Shown piece by piece: positions 1 to 11,632 of a DNA stretch of 64,000 bases. Under the pieces are notes generated by a model that made no database searches, was not told the DNA's origin, and was given only the letters and a program-made list of their open reading frames with translations. The stretch lies in NCBI GenBank assembly GCA_037178855.1, contig JASJZC010000004.1, positions 4,960,001 through 5,024,000 of the forward strand, written 5' to 3'. Positions within the stretch are counted from its first letter, which is position 1; each line of letters begins with the position of its first letter. The translations under genes were made by a program, and so were the position numbers. The stretch is from Oscheius sp. JU75. Taxonomy: Eukaryota; Nematoda; Chromadorea; Rhabditida; Rhabditidae.

Positions 1-534
1 ATGAGAAGTATCGTTGCCAGTGGTCAAGCAAGGCTATCTGTACGAGTCGCCATGGAATCAAAAAAGATCATATCCAGAATGAAGAGGGAAATATCCAGAG
101 ACTAATGAGAAATAGAGCAAAAAGTCAAAAGAGCGCGTCCAATTGTACACTTTCGAGTGGGTCTGTTAGTGGTGGTCACTCCTAAATTTTGGCCATCTGA
201 TTATGGTCTGTTCAGATCAAATTGCCAGAGATTGGCAACCGGTTTGTAACTTGTCTACGACGGCTTCGCCGTTCCTTAGTCTTGACTTACCATTGACAAC
301 AGACGGCTGCGCCATTTTCTGATAGCCTAAGTTCCCAAGTTTCCCCAAGGCTGACTTGTCAACTTAATTCGTGACATGCCAGCTTTTTACTCGTGGTGAC
401 GCACGGACGGACACCGTTGTACTTTAGTAATTGAGAGATTATAGAGAGAGTGAGGAGAAAGCCAGCAGGAGAGAAAAGCTGCCAGACATCTGGTCGATTA
501 CACTCACTCTCAGAGAGAGGTCAAGTCTATTTAT
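1..534. other. Intergenic, with one dispersed-repeat copy
   Basis: I see no convincing gene. Bases 240-425 are one copy of a dispersed repeat whose second copy is at about 48275-48455 (see the repeat entries). The open frame at 450-716 is antisense or flanking to the 3' end of the PTP gene and shows no domain. Confidence 0.5.
240..425 (+). repeat. Dispersed repeat family C, copy 1
   Basis: Shares an ordered series of blocks with 48275-48455 in the same orientation: GTCTACGA, GGCTTCGCCGT, a CATTGACA block, TAAGTTCCCA, GCTGACTTGTCAACT and TGACATG. Identity is high within blocks, with short indels between. No open reading frame and no terminal inverted repeats were seen, so the class is unknown. 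Confidence 0.7.
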
Positions 535-1928
535 TTAATCTTTGTTCACTTTTAGCTTATCATCGTAGGCGGCAAGGAATTTGGCAGCTGCTTCCTTGTA
601 CTTTTCTCCCAGATTCACATGCATCGAAGAGTTCTCGACGAGGATTCGGTGGATGTACAAGTACTGGACTTCGTTTTGGACACACTGACAGCGAAACCTG
701 CGAAGGTCTCGGGTAATCTGGAAAATTTTAGATCAGTCTCTGTATCTCTATTTCTCTCACCTGTTCCAAATCTACATTCTTCCTCTGAGCAATTCTCTGG
801 AGTGCAATCTCCAGAACCAATATACTCCCCGTCCTTCCAATGCCAGCCGAACAATGAACTACGGTCGGCCCATTTCTAACGATATCCAAGAGCTGAATTG
901 GCACAAGCCAGGAGGTATCCTTGTCCGGAACCCCTCGATCCGGCCATGTCGTCCAACGGAATAGTTTGACCACCAGAGGGAGCTTCTGTGCCTCTGTCAT
1001 TCCAGTCGTGTCTGAAACTCTTCTCTAGGCTCTGCCTCTCTCGACTCTCTACCAAAGGAAGAATTTAGTTCAATGATGAGGGTGATGGTATTGAACTGGT
1101 CACTGCCCTCTCCCCTATGAGTCACAGTAATCGACGGAAAGTCGAGCTTGTCGTCCACATTCTGTGGCCAGTAGACCACGCACTTCGGTCGACCGTCCTC
1201 ATTCGGTCTGGAAATGGATTATGCGCCTTTCAGATAAGCTGGACGAGATTGAGAGACAAGATCGTGACTCACCTGCACAACATCAAAATAGACTGAACCC
1301 GTTCTTGAAAAACCATCCGCCAGAAATCGTAGACAGTACTTGAGAGGGGACCCTGAATTATTCGATTTTTGGCGGGGGAACTGGCTTCAAACCTGAGTGC
1401 AGATAAATTTGTTGAGCAAAGCGGGATGATTAATATAGTTGGCATGAATGTACTCTCCGGCCGATGGATCGAGAGTCAGTTTGACTCGAGTCGAGTCGCG
1501 GCAAAATACGTCTAGACCATTTCTTAGTCACTAGAATTGGAAGAATACCTACCGAAATAGCGATTCTTAGTCATATTGGCCTGGAATGCATGAAATGTGG
1601 CTTCACTATCACAGTTATTGTCAATTTTTCTGAAAAAAGCTGTCATTTTTGACCAAAAAAAGCGGGCACTCTCATGACTCACTTGCGTTTTCGACCGCAC
1701 TCGTTGGGGATATAGCTCAGTGGTAGAGCGCTCCCTTAGCATGGGAGAGGTCTGGGGTTCAATTCCCCATATCTCCAGAAACCTTTTTCTTTTTTTCCCT
1801 TGGACCCCAAGCCATATTTCGGCACTTAGAACTCACAAATATTCTTTGACGAGAGCATCTGGGCCTTTTTCTGCTGTTTTCGCAACAAAATCCTGCAAAA
1901 CGGTGATGGCATCTGCTGCGACGGCATC
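535..1928 (-). CDS. Nematode-type cytosolic protein tyrosine phosphatase (5' end incomplete)
   Basis: Dephosphorylates phosphotyrosine; the catalytic domain is essentially complete. Exons on the minus strand, with matching phases: 1928-1837, 1629-1553, 1511-1393, 1352-1273, 1207-1053, 1011-761, 717-535. In order they give the KNRYFDV-type entry motif, DSTRVKL, EYIHANYI, TQGPLSSTVYDFWRMV, the WPDRGVP loop with the general acid Asp, and the P-loop HCSAGIGRTG with the catalytic Cys and Arg. A Gln-containing C-terminal region follows (CVQNEVQYLYIHRIL). No SH2, FERM or transmembrane segment is visible, so it should act in the cytosol. Nematodes have many such single-domain PTPs, often expressed in sperm; expression here is inference. 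The true start lies upstream of 1928: the acceptor is clear but I found no initiating exon. The first visible intron (1836-1630) holds a tRNA gene on the other strand. Confidence 0.88.
1706..1777 (+). tRNA. tRNA-Ala (anticodon AGC)
   Basis: A 72-nt cloverleaf. The 7-bp acceptor stem 1706-1712 pairs with 1770-1776 (one G-U), with discriminator A at 1777. The D arm contains the A box TAGCTCAGTGGTAGAGCG; the anticodon stem CTCCC/GGGAG encloses loop TTAGCAT (anticodon AGC); the T arm contains the B box GGTTCAATTCC. There is no intron. It should be transcribed by RNA polymerase III from the internal A and B boxes. It lies inside an intron of the PTP gene, transcribed against it, and the complementary strand is not coding: the PTP exons splice past it in correct phase. 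Confidence 0.95.
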
Positions 1929-4900
1929 CTGAACAAGATAAGTAAAGCAAATTTTCCTATTCTTTGGACATTTTTCTGGAAGACAAGAGACAAAGTGTAC
2001 GGACGTAGTGGGGCTTCCCTGAGACGACCACGAAAATAACGACAGCGCATCCTGTGTTTGAGGACTATGGACAATGACAGCCACTCCAAGCTCTTTTTTT
2101 AGGGAGTATCTCTTCCCGAGAAGAGGTTAGTCAAATATACGACCAGAGGATGACCAGAGGTTACGATCTTTGGGATATAGAAAGTCACTGTTTACTGTTA
2201 CTGTCCGAACGTTTAAAAATCTAAATTAGCAAATAAAAAAAATTAAATTAACAAATTTTTTTGTCAGACAACTGTACTGAAACTATTCGAAAGTGTAAAT
2301 ACTAGCTTTTCGAAGTTTGTAGTCCAGGAAGCCCTAGCTGAAGGTTTGTCTCTGGCTTTGTCATTAGTACCATCTACACTCCGTGGATTCGTTTCGGACC
2401 TTCTTTCTGTCCCCCAAGAAACTGGAAGCAAAGCAGACAACTATAGGAGAGATTACAGAGGGCCGACACTCCTCTTACTAACCTCTCGTCCCTTGACTTC
2501 CTTCCCTTCCCTTCTCTTCTTTACCTTCTTTTGGTCGCGCGTACCAAGCAGGCTGCCGATGAGCCTCGACGCCAGAGTTGACAGATCCGAAGACAGGTTG
2601 CTACTGAAAAAGACGTCATTGTTATGACTGTCTGTCTGGCAAAAGATAGAGAAATAACGGTGTGTCAGCTGTTCAAACAATTCCTCTCTCTGGAAAGAAT
2701 ACAAATATGAAAAAAAGCGCGCAGGATCAGCTGACTCGGGCAAGGTCAGCTGGAAATGGGTAGAAGAGACTGACGTCGCCTCTTTCCAATAGACTAATGA
2801 ATCGGATCAGCTGCCAGAGAGAGACTATTGAATTAGGAGGAAGAGAAGAGCTAATTCCGAAGTAAATGCCGCGTTATTAGACGTCAGAAAAGGTAGATGT
2901 AGCTTGAATATCTCTGGATTACATATATAAAAGTAGACCAAAGAACTTTCGGATTTCCCGTATGTGTACGAATTATCCGAAAGTCCAGGAACCGTCGTAA
3001 CCATGCCTTTGTCTTGTGGAAGTTTAAAGAAATGTTTAGGCATATCATTTGTATAGATGAATTTGTTAGTAAAAAAGAGCTAACCTATTCTATCTCGGCA
3101 TGGTATAACGACCCCAAAAAATGTATAGGACGTTGGTGGACAAGTAGTATGGATCAACCGTACCATCTGGGCATGAAATGACCGCTCCAAAACGTAGTGT
3201 TCTTAAGCATGCAAAGCATAAAGCAGGTCTCACATATAAGTCCTCAGTGGGACAACTTAAAACGAACAGATGTCACGTTTCCGTCCATAACATTTATCCA
3301 CTCAATTTGAAAGAGTAAAGGGATAAAGACTGGCATTTGTAAATATCTACTACTCCACTATTTTGAATCGGATGAGATCAAAAAAGGTGCGACTAGATAT
3401 CGTTAAGCTCAAGACCGGATTAATGAAGCCACCTCAGATGGTTTCACTTTTCATTCACAAAATTATAGGCAAAATAATTTACGTTTCAATTAAAAGTAGG
3501 GCTTCTGCAAAAAATAGAAATGGTTTTACACTAATATGCCCGCGAACCGACTTAAATGGAAGGAATAGTATTTTTAAAGGCTAGGTAATACAAAAAAAGC
3601 TTGGGGTTGCCGCGTCTACTGTTACATGGGAATTTCTTTTCACTCCAATATGCTCGAAAATTCGCTAAAAATTGGAAGGGCATGCCAATTAGAGAGGTTA
3701 GGGAAAGTGACAGAACCTGGGAATTAGTCTCTCTCATATTGTCTCCCTTATAAACTTTCCCAATTCCAAAACTCAAAAAGCTGGAGTGTAACTCTTCCCC
3801 AGAAACCCGAAATCCTTGGAAAACGAAGTGTTCGGAAGAGTCATTATCATCTAAGTACTGACTGAATAGACCCAATATAAAACAGCTGGCGCGAAGGCAA
3901 ACGATCAATATTGGGGGTGCTGCCGGCTGGTCAGCCACATGCCACACACACTCACCTGTTCCTCTCTCTCACTCTCACTCTCGGTCACCGGAAACTGCCA
4001 CTTATCACGCAATCTTTGAAATGTGGAGAGAGGAGATAATTGCTCTCAGAGAGGCAAATGACAGGACTTTTTTTGCAGCCGAGAATCAGATTATGGCGGG
4101 AATGATGTCAGAGGAATGGGGGATTTGAGGCGGGATGTCATTTGGAGAGGAGGAGAGACACTTTTTGTGACTAAAGACATCGATTCTGCTCTCGAATGAC
4201 ATGGGGTATAATGGAGTGAGGAGAGAGAGAGAGACAGAGAGACAAAAATACCAGTACAGCCGAGTCACTTTCAAGTCAAAAACTTGGTTTCCCGGCTTAG
4301 AGACGTTTTTCAAGGTTGTTGTTTCCGGTCTGAGCTACAACTTTGTAGAGCATCGCTAAGCTGATGGGTCACATTTTCATGCCACTGGGAAGCTGCCAAA
4401 TTGTAGCTTCAAGAAAGTCTTGACCAGGACTTTGCGTCAATCATAAAAAAAAAGTCGAAATGTTCTTATCTACCTGTGCTACCCTGAGCTGTTGCTGCCA
4501 CAGGCTCACTTTGTCACAATCAGAAGTACCGAATGGGAACAAAAACTTACAGCTTCATTGAAGAGGTTCGGGGGAAAAGAATAGTTATAGTACAGGGTCA
4601 AACTGTCGAGCCAGTACAGGTGAAGCCTAGGGAGAACTGACAGTCACAGTGGTCTGGAACAGCGTTTCCCTCAGCTCCAGACCTCGGAAGGAGTGTAACA
4701 TGACTGTCACCTTTGGTCATCTTGACTTTTACAGACTCGTCTACCAAAAATAATCATTTTCCGAAAGAATATGGAAAGGCAAAGATGCCGGAAGGGAGCA
4801 AAAACGATCGATTGATAACGAATAATGCCCTCTTGATGCCAAAAGATGGGTCTAAATAAGCCGCCCCGTGGTGTTTGACACACAGTTCCCACCAGGTCGA

Positions 4901-5583
4901 TGAATATTCCCAACTAAGAAATGGTGTGAGCGAGGTGTTGAAATGTAGCTAGGCGGATTGACGGATTTGGAAAAGGGGAGGTGATAAGAGTGTGAAGGGG
5001 AAGCAAGAGAGAAAGAGAGCTGTGGGGAAGTGGCGGGAAGCCGAATGACGACGCCGGGTGGATGAGTCAGCAAACCGTCTTTGAGACAGCACAAACGGAG
5101 AGAGAGTATTGTTAAATTGTGAAGGAAAGAGACAGAGAGACAGATGCAAACTCACTTGGTAGCCTACCCGAGTAGAAGAACCATTTGGCAAGTCTGGCGA
5201 AACTAAACTGACAGTAGTGCCAGACATGTCCAGTCCTGTCAATTCTCTGTCAACATTACAAGACTCCAAACAGTCAATTCTACTCGGATGTCTCTACTGA
5301 ACTAACATCTCCAATATCGTCTCGTCGTTACTCGACTATCGTAGGCCCAGCGAAACCTCCTGAGGTCAAAAGTATTCACTCTTCAATGTAGAATGGTATG
5401 GTGAACAAGAACTCTATTGAAAGAGAGCGTCTTTGAAATAAACTGAGAGAGTTTTATTAGATTATGGAGGAAGAGACAGTATGAGAACAAAATTCTGGGT
5501 CATGACCTCATAAGGTATGTTTACAGCCCGGAGGGCACAGTTGGGGGCTGATAACTGACAGGGGCACAAAAAGCCCAGAGACT
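1929..5583. other. Gene-poor stretch between PTP and nuclear receptor
   Basis: No exon series or domain was recognised on either strand. Contents: AT-rich DNA at 2200-2320, a GA-rich microsatellite around 4218-4250, a palindromic CTACAACTTTGTAG unit at about 4336, and a family A repeat copy at 5150-5470. The longest frame (3552-3947, minus) has 131 codons but no recognisable motif and no convincing splice partners. Missing 5' exons of the PTP gene probably lie at the left edge of this stretch. Confidence 0.5.
5150..5470 (+). repeat. Dispersed repeat family A, copy 1
   Basis: Matches 9360-9720 in order and orientation: GGTAGCCTACC, a GGCGAAA block, TGTCCAGTCCTGTCA, CAGT.CTACTC, AATGTCT/GGATGTCT, CTAACATC and TCGTCT, ending with a TTAGATTATGGAGGAAGAGACA-like block. 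No open frame or clear terminal repeat. It lies upstream of the nuclear receptor gene. Confidence 0.6.
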
Positions 5584-5625
5584 GTGTTGTCGACTTCGTT
5601 ATCTCTTCGCAGGAAAGCGCGCGCC

Positions 5626-7800
5626 ATGGCCGACGACTCCCGGGGTAGGTGCCGTTCTCCCCCTCTCCCAAAATTGTCCTTTCTGCTACACCTTGTATCC
5701 AAATTTCTCATATCTTCCTTTCAGCCTCGTCAAGATGTCTCGTCTGTTCTGCTCAAGCTACTGGTTTCCATTTCGAGGTAGTCTACTGAATTTATAAAAT
5801 TAACGAAGTTTTTAGGCCCAATCCTGCTCGGCTTGTGCTGCCTATTTTCGTCGAACTGTCGCCTTGAGGAAGAAATTTGACTGTATAACTGGGAGAAAGG
5901 ATTGTGTTATACATTATAGTGAGTTTTTCGGCGAAATTCTCGCAACAGCTGCAACCTTATCAGACATCAGACCATAGGATAGGGGACAAAAGAACAGTTA
6001 GAAAGACCGAGAGACAGAGTGATAGACAGGAACAGAAACAGAGATCCTAAAACCATTCAGTAGTTACTATATTAATTTCAGCTATGCATCAAATGTGCCG
6101 AGCCTGTCGCTATGAACGATGTATAGTTGCGGGAATGAACACGGCGGGCGTACAGCCCAAGAGGACATCAGTCGAGCAACGGAGAGCCTTCTGTACAAAG
6201 TCTGGCCTGAAAAGAAACAAGAGATTTGCCCAGTTGCAACCACAGACGACAGAAGAGGCTCAACAGGCTGCGGATGTGATTGAACTGTCCAGGACCTCGT
6301 CTCACGAGGACCTCAGGACTAGTCAGAATTCTCCACTGGAAGAGAAGGTCCTTCCACATCTACTAATTCCCGACAGTAACTATATCTCCTCCCAGCCGAC
6401 CAGCTATAATTCTTCGCCAATACCACCATTCATCAGGCAGGAGACACCGGATGTGAGTTTGTATACTGCTATCCTCGGGCAAATTATAGATCTCTGCTAA
6501 TCTCAAAAATCATAGTTTGTACACACTCAGACAACTTTGGAGACAGGCGCCAATTGCTTGAGCCTTTTTGCATCAATAGCCTAGTGAGTAGTACTTTGTC
6601 CAGTAATAAGAAAGAGGTCCGCAATTCGATTCCTCAATCACCCAAACCATTTTGTGGCTGGCTTTTTGCAGCAAGAATGGATTTTTTTTCAGATTCTCTC
6701 GATTCTGGTGAAGGAAGAGATGCGTTTGGGGGAGAGACGACGAATTCTGTTCTGTGAGCGCCCAGTAGAGAAGCTGCTGGGTCAGAGCCATCACTGTGTA
6801 AGACCTGTTTCCTCCAAGAATACCAAAGTTCAGCCCTACACCCCTCAAGACATTCGTCCTCTCTCTTTTCGTGCCTTCCGAAAAAGCATCCGGACCCATA
6901 TTCTTTTGATCTACGAGTGGCTGCAAGCCTGGCCAGAGTACCATACACTCCCCAACCCAGATAAGGTGAGTTCCTTGAACAAGATCTAGCGAACTTTGTT
7001 CATTTGCAGGTCTCCTTTCTACGGAAATGCGTCTTGTTCCACACGATCTTGGACCCTGTCTACATTTCAATCCAGATAGGCTATCCGGAAAAATTTGTCA
7101 TGCAGAACGGGGGCTACGTGTCCTGTCTGGAAAATTGCGAAGAGGGATGGCACGACGAGAAGGAAATCAGTGGAGCGGTCAAGAAACAGTAAGGGAGACT
7201 GCTTTCTGAAAGTTGCTTCAGTATCTACCAGCCACTGTTGAGCAAAATCATGGCCGAGATCATCCCTCCGTGGATCGAACTTCAGCTCTCTTTCGAAGAA
7301 TTTGTAGCCTTGAAAGCCTTCGTCAGCTTCCAGGGATCAATTCCTAACGCCTCGTTGGAAGGAAGGAACGCCATGAGACGACTACTGGACAGTCTGTCAC
7401 GGTCACTTCACCGATACTACATCGAGGTTTGTTCGAACGGACCACTTCAAAAATTCCAAAAACTCCAAAAATTGTGAGATCTCTGGGAAAGAGTAAGGGG
7501 TACCAGTAAGCTGCTACAACCCTGTCGATTTCTTCCAATACAATTTAGCTTTTGGGAGTCTTTTATAATCAAAGTCTTACAGAAACAGCTGCCGGCTGCT
7601 GAGAGAATGGGCTCGATCATACTTCTACTCAGCTCCATTTTTGTAAGTCAGTCCTTCCTCAAAACTGACCACAGCTTTAGTCAACGGGTCTCGACTTTGT
7701 GGAGAGTCACAGACAGATCGAGTTCTTCGACCTCTGGCAACTAGATTCTCTTCTCTTACAGTTTTTGAACCTGGACACGATTATGACAAATACTCAGTGA
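5626..7800 (+). CDS. Nuclear hormone receptor, nematode supplementary type
   Basis: Ligand-type transcription factor, nuclear. Start chosen at the ATG at 5626 (first exon ends at a GTAGGT donor); an in-frame ATG at 5584 is possible. Exon 2 carries the first zinc-finger knuckle (CLVCSAQATGFHFE); exon 3 carries the P-box CSACAAYFRR and the second finger start; exon 4 (from 6083) closes it with MCRACRYERC. A roughly 120-residue hinge rich in Ser/Pro follows. The ligand-binding domain begins near 6672 and contains ILFCERP, RPLSFRAFRKSIRTHILL, EWLQAWPEYHTLP and IGYPEKFVMQNGGYV, typical of nematode HNF4-derived receptors. Later exons run 7008-7189, about 7223-7426, 7583-7640 and 7680-7800. I could not phase the small exon near 6516-6583, so that join is uncertain. 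The P-box with CSAC instead of CxGCK predicts altered half-site choice. It ends 10 bp from the stop codon of the convergent gene. Confidence 0.9.
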
Positions 7801-7807
7801 AGGATTT

Positions 7808-7819
7808 TTATTAAACGAG
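7808..7819. terminator. Back-to-back poly(A) signals of two convergent genes
   Basis: On the plus strand ATTAAA lies just after the nuclear receptor stop codon (7798-7800). On the minus strand AATAAA overlaps the stop codon (7813-7811) of the convergent gene. Cleavage 10-30 nt beyond either signal would fall inside the other gene's last coding exon, so the two mRNAs should overlap at their 3' ends. Confidence 0.6.
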
Positions 7820-10248
7820 AATCTGACAGTGTTGATTGATCTCGGCCAGTCGTGCCTTCAAGAGACGGGCACGTCTTCTGGCAGTGGCTTCGGGTCGGAT
7901 CTCCAGAGCTCGTTCGGCTCTGTCGACCAGAAGAGCAGCTCTCATGATCAGATCTGGGTCGAAGTTCTTGCTCTCGGCCAGCAGAGTCGCTGTCTTTTCA
8001 GCGACTTGGAGAAGGGAGAGATCATCCGGAGGCAGAGTTGTCTCGGCTCTTTGCAGAAGAGAACTGTACTGGTCGACTGCTCGACGGTAGAATGTCTCTC
8101 GGTCACGGGGATCTGAAAAAAAAACGCACACTGTCCACTGTCTCTCTATCTCGCTTACCTTCCAGAATCCTCGCATGGAACCAGAAGGCATCAGCTAGAC
8201 ATATAGAATGTGCAAGATAAGTATATGCACCGGGAGAGAGTCTGACCCCTTCCAGAATCCTCTCATATGCCGAGTACTCTTGATTCAACTGGATACGGAG
8301 ATCTTGAACCTCAACGTCTGACAAAAGACGACGGTACATTTTGTCCTCCAGAGGCTGGACAGTAGTACAGTGGAAAGTTTTGAGAACAAACAGATCCGGC
8401 CAGTCTGCAACCAATTGATAAGCATAGAAACTGAAACTTACCCAGAACTTGTCCAGTCTCAACCTTCTCCCTAACTACAGCTACCAGATGAGGCTGATTG
8501 GGATCCGTTGGTCCTAAATCTTAGACCTGTTCTGTACTGAACAAACTTTTTGAGAAGTCTTCTCTTGGAGGGAACTCTGGCTGCCAGGTTCTGGACGTTG
8601 TCCAGCTCTTCGGCTTGACTTGGTTTGGATTCGAATCGTTCAACTTGAGCAATCCTTGGACATCTTTCAGTTCAGCGAAGAGACTGGTTCCTGTGGAGGC
8701 ATTGCTTCTAAACATAACCGGCTCTGGCTGATTTTTAGTAAGACAAGTTTTTCCTAATTGTTCAGACAGTACAGCTTAAATTTTTGCCTGGCTTTCAAAA
8801 TTTTACGCCGAGAACAGTATATTCCCCGATCCCGAAACTTACGTTGTGGTAGCATTGGAGACTTCTCTAGTCAACGGTCTCTTTACAACTTCCTTCCTCT
8901 CTTCCTCCTTCCTAGGACTCAGTTTGTCCCTCGCATCCGCTACTGAGAAGAGCTGTCTCAAAGAGACGTAGATTGTCTGCAATCTGTTCAGTTCCATTGC
9001 CCCCTAAGGAGACACCTTGTCATCGGCCGACATCTTCATGAGGCTATCGAAGCAAGCATCTCGCGGAGGTTCCGATGTCACTTCAACATGTCCTCCCTCG
9101 GGGAATTCCTTCTTGGCCAGAGCTACCAAGAAATCCTCTACATCTTCTCTCTATTTGAGTTGTTGTTGAAAAGAGTAAGAAAAGGAAAACAAACATTGAG
9201 AGCATTTCGAATTGCCTGTTCCTGGGGGAGATTGGAGTCGTGGGTCACGTCACATATGGAAACCTTTTTTTGGCTTCGCGGAGATGAGTCTGAGCATTTC
9301 GAAATAGAGATAAGCAAATAAGGAAGGGGAATAGACAGAGAGACATAGAAAATGTGAGACAGACTGGTAGCCTACCAAACAATAACCGTTTAGCGAATCG
9401 GGCGAAATCTGGTGAATCTGAACTGACTTGTCCAGTCCTGTCAGGAGTTATCCCCATCTTGTCAGTTCAGAGTTTCAAAACAACCCAGTTCTACTCAAAT
9501 GTCTTTAACAAACTGTTGGATCTAACATCGTCTTGTCTTTCGACTCTAATGTGGTAGAATCTATCCAATGACAACTCGTCAGGTCAATGGCATTTCTCTT
9601 CTACTTGTGTTAAATGCTAGTTTGGGTATAAGAACCGTATAAAGCGAGAGCTTATTTGAGACCAACGGGGAGAGCATTGTTAGATTGTGGGGGAGAGACA
9701 AAGAGACATATGGAGAGACAGACAGGAAGACAGAGAGTGACAAAACCTTGGCTCCGAAGGATCGATCTCGGCGAGAAGGAAGATCCAGATGAAGGACTTG
9801 TTTGTGTATGGAGTACAGGTGGAGCTGAATGGATGATCGGGATGTCCCTGGCAATTTCAGCGTACTCCGGTTCTCTGAAACTTCTTTCTTTTTCCTGACT
9901 ATATCCGAACCTAGGTGGAAGCTCATATAGCCTATTCTCTCGCTTCCTCTCATCTTCCAGAAAGTCGTATTGCGGAAAGGTGTTAAAGATCCTCCTATAG
10001 GTGGCGCCCCATTGGCTTCTCGGAGGAGCATAGCCGAACTGAGACTTTTCTGAAAACGACCTTCAATCTCTTGGTGGCTCCAACGGGAGGCTTTGCCCTA
10101 ATCTTAGGGCCGGAAGGAGGAAGAGAACTCACCATCGGAGGACAGGGTCATGCCTCGCGAATCATTCGGAGACGAGAGTTTACGATCAGCAAACCTTTTG
10201 AACACATTCACAAGATGTGTCAGCACAACTCTGTTTGTATTGATCCCT
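7811..10248 (-). CDS. Large unrecognised intracellular protein (5' end incomplete)
   Basis: I do not recognise the family. Exons traced on the minus strand: 10248 to about 10128; about 10053-9765; a 26-nt exon 9289-9264; about 9162-9016; 8976-8848; about 8739-8525; about 8489-8442; about 8404-8160; about 8116-7811. Most phases agree, including a 39-nt intron (9015-8977) that removes an in-frame TAG at 9006-9004. The join near 8848/8739 does not phase and is unresolved. The N-terminal part is aromatic and Pro/Ser-rich and unlikely to be folded; the C-terminal 250 residues are strongly helical, with a stretch from ETFYRRAVDQYSSLLQ to the Arg-rich end that resembles TPR-like helical pairs. No signal peptide or TM segment. 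The intron at 9764-9290 holds a repeat copy. No start codon was fixed upstream of 10248. Confidence 0.55.
9360..9720 (+). repeat. Dispersed repeat family A, copy 2
   Basis: Second copy of the repeat at 5150-5470, same orientation and block order (GGTAGCCTACC, CTTGTCCAGTCCTGTCAG, TTCTACTCAAATGTCT, CTAACATCGTCTTGTC, TTAGATTGTGGGGGAGAGACA). It lies mostly within an intron of the 7811-10248 gene. Confidence 0.6.
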
Positions 10249-11632
10249 CTGTGGAGGTGAAAGAATCACTTTTTGGGAGGCTTGTTCCCTAATGGAATTT
10301 GATTAGCAGCAACAGCAAATGATACACTGCAGATTACGCTTCTCGTACATCAAACATCGTTTAGGAAGAGACGGAGAGATCAAACGGGGGTCAGAGAACA
10401 AGGGTCAGACGGTGTTTGACAGGGCGGGAAGCAGTTGAGAGTAATTGGAGATGACAGAACATCACAAATTAGAATGTACTTTTAGTTGAGACCGGTTCAA
10501 TGAGTGTATTTTGATACCGGCAGGCTTAGTTGTAGGAGATAGTTAGCCATCGGAACCAAAGTGTTCCTAGTTTTGAAATAAGTCTCAATTGGGAATAAAA
10601 ACAAAATACTACTCAACAGCTTCTTGTTGAATTTCAACAATTTCAAAATGTCATTTGAAGGCGGTGATTGTATCAATCAACTGATGTGTTTAGTTCGTCA
10701 CAAACCCCGTCCTTCTTATGATTCTCGCAAGTTCATGCCATTGTTCCCAAGTAAACTTCGTATTGGAGACCATCTCATTATGTTCATTGTATACTATTCT
10801 TGAGACAAGGCAACTAAGTCCATTGTTACGGTAAAAGCTGACAAGGCAAGCACTTACTCGTGGGCAAGCCGTGACTATCCGATCAGGAGTACCAGTCCTT
10901 TCAAAACAAAATAGAGTCCAAATTTCGAATGGATCAGCACCTACCCTTTCGGTCCCGTTACCTTCGGTTACGTTTTAGGCTGTAAAACAACTTTTGACTC
11001 AATTTAGGAGCAAAGAAGTTTACGAAAACAGCAGACTATCATACAGACAGCTTTGAGCCACTTCTAGAATGTTCCTCCGACAAATACCCTCTTACCATAA
11101 GCCACCATGTCTTTTGGTTTGCTACGACTTGTTTAGAATGTCACGTTTCTGTTCCAGTCCATCCCGCTTCCGTGACTGATCAAAATATTTATGTCCTTTT
11201 GCTACCGTAAATCTTTGATCGCTGTTTTTGTCTCCAGCCTTGACACGTTTCATACTGCAACAGCTCTAGTGTCCTATGACGTGAGAAGGAATCGTTTTCA
11301 TCATTCCCTAGAGGGGCTTGGAACATTTTTAGCGGGGCCCGGCCCCACTCGCTGCATATCCCAGGCCGAAATTAGGGTTTTCAGTTTGGTTCCTCTCTCT
11401 CACTTCGGCAGCCCCGCCCCCTTCTTCGTCTTCTTGCCGATCAAACCAGCCCCATATAGCGCCCCGGAATCGATCACTAACCGTCTCTAATTTACGACTT
11501 GACACCCGCACCTTTTGCACATTTCCACTACCTCCTCTAAGATTTATGCAACCAGATGTTTGTTCAGATTCGACGACTGATTCCTGTAGTCTGGTAGAGA
11601 AGATGAGCCGGTAGACACGGCATGGTCTCCGC
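10249..11632. other. Intergenic
   Basis: Nothing recognisable as a gene. The 5' exon(s) of the minus-strand gene ending at 7811 and the promoter of the small secreted gene starting at 11633 probably lie here. Two short upstream ATGs out of frame precede 11633 (near 11602 and 11621). Confidence 0.4.

Noticed and set aside
1683-1742. PTP exon overlapping the tRNA
   Set aside because: That frame would need a start inside the tRNA and gives a stop after splicing; the 1837 to 1629 splice is in phase and leaves the tRNA in an intron.
3552-3947. 131-codon minus frame in the 2-5.5 kb gap
   Set aside because: No motif, no signal peptide, and composition like surrounding noncoding DNA.
9004-9006. In-frame TAG suggesting selenocysteine or readthrough
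   Set aside because: A 39-bp GT-AG intron removes it and keeps the frame; TAG is not a selenocysteine codon.
9579-10031. 150-codon minus frame
   Set aside because: A different minus frame over the same DNA joins in phase with the neighbouring exons and is the better model.
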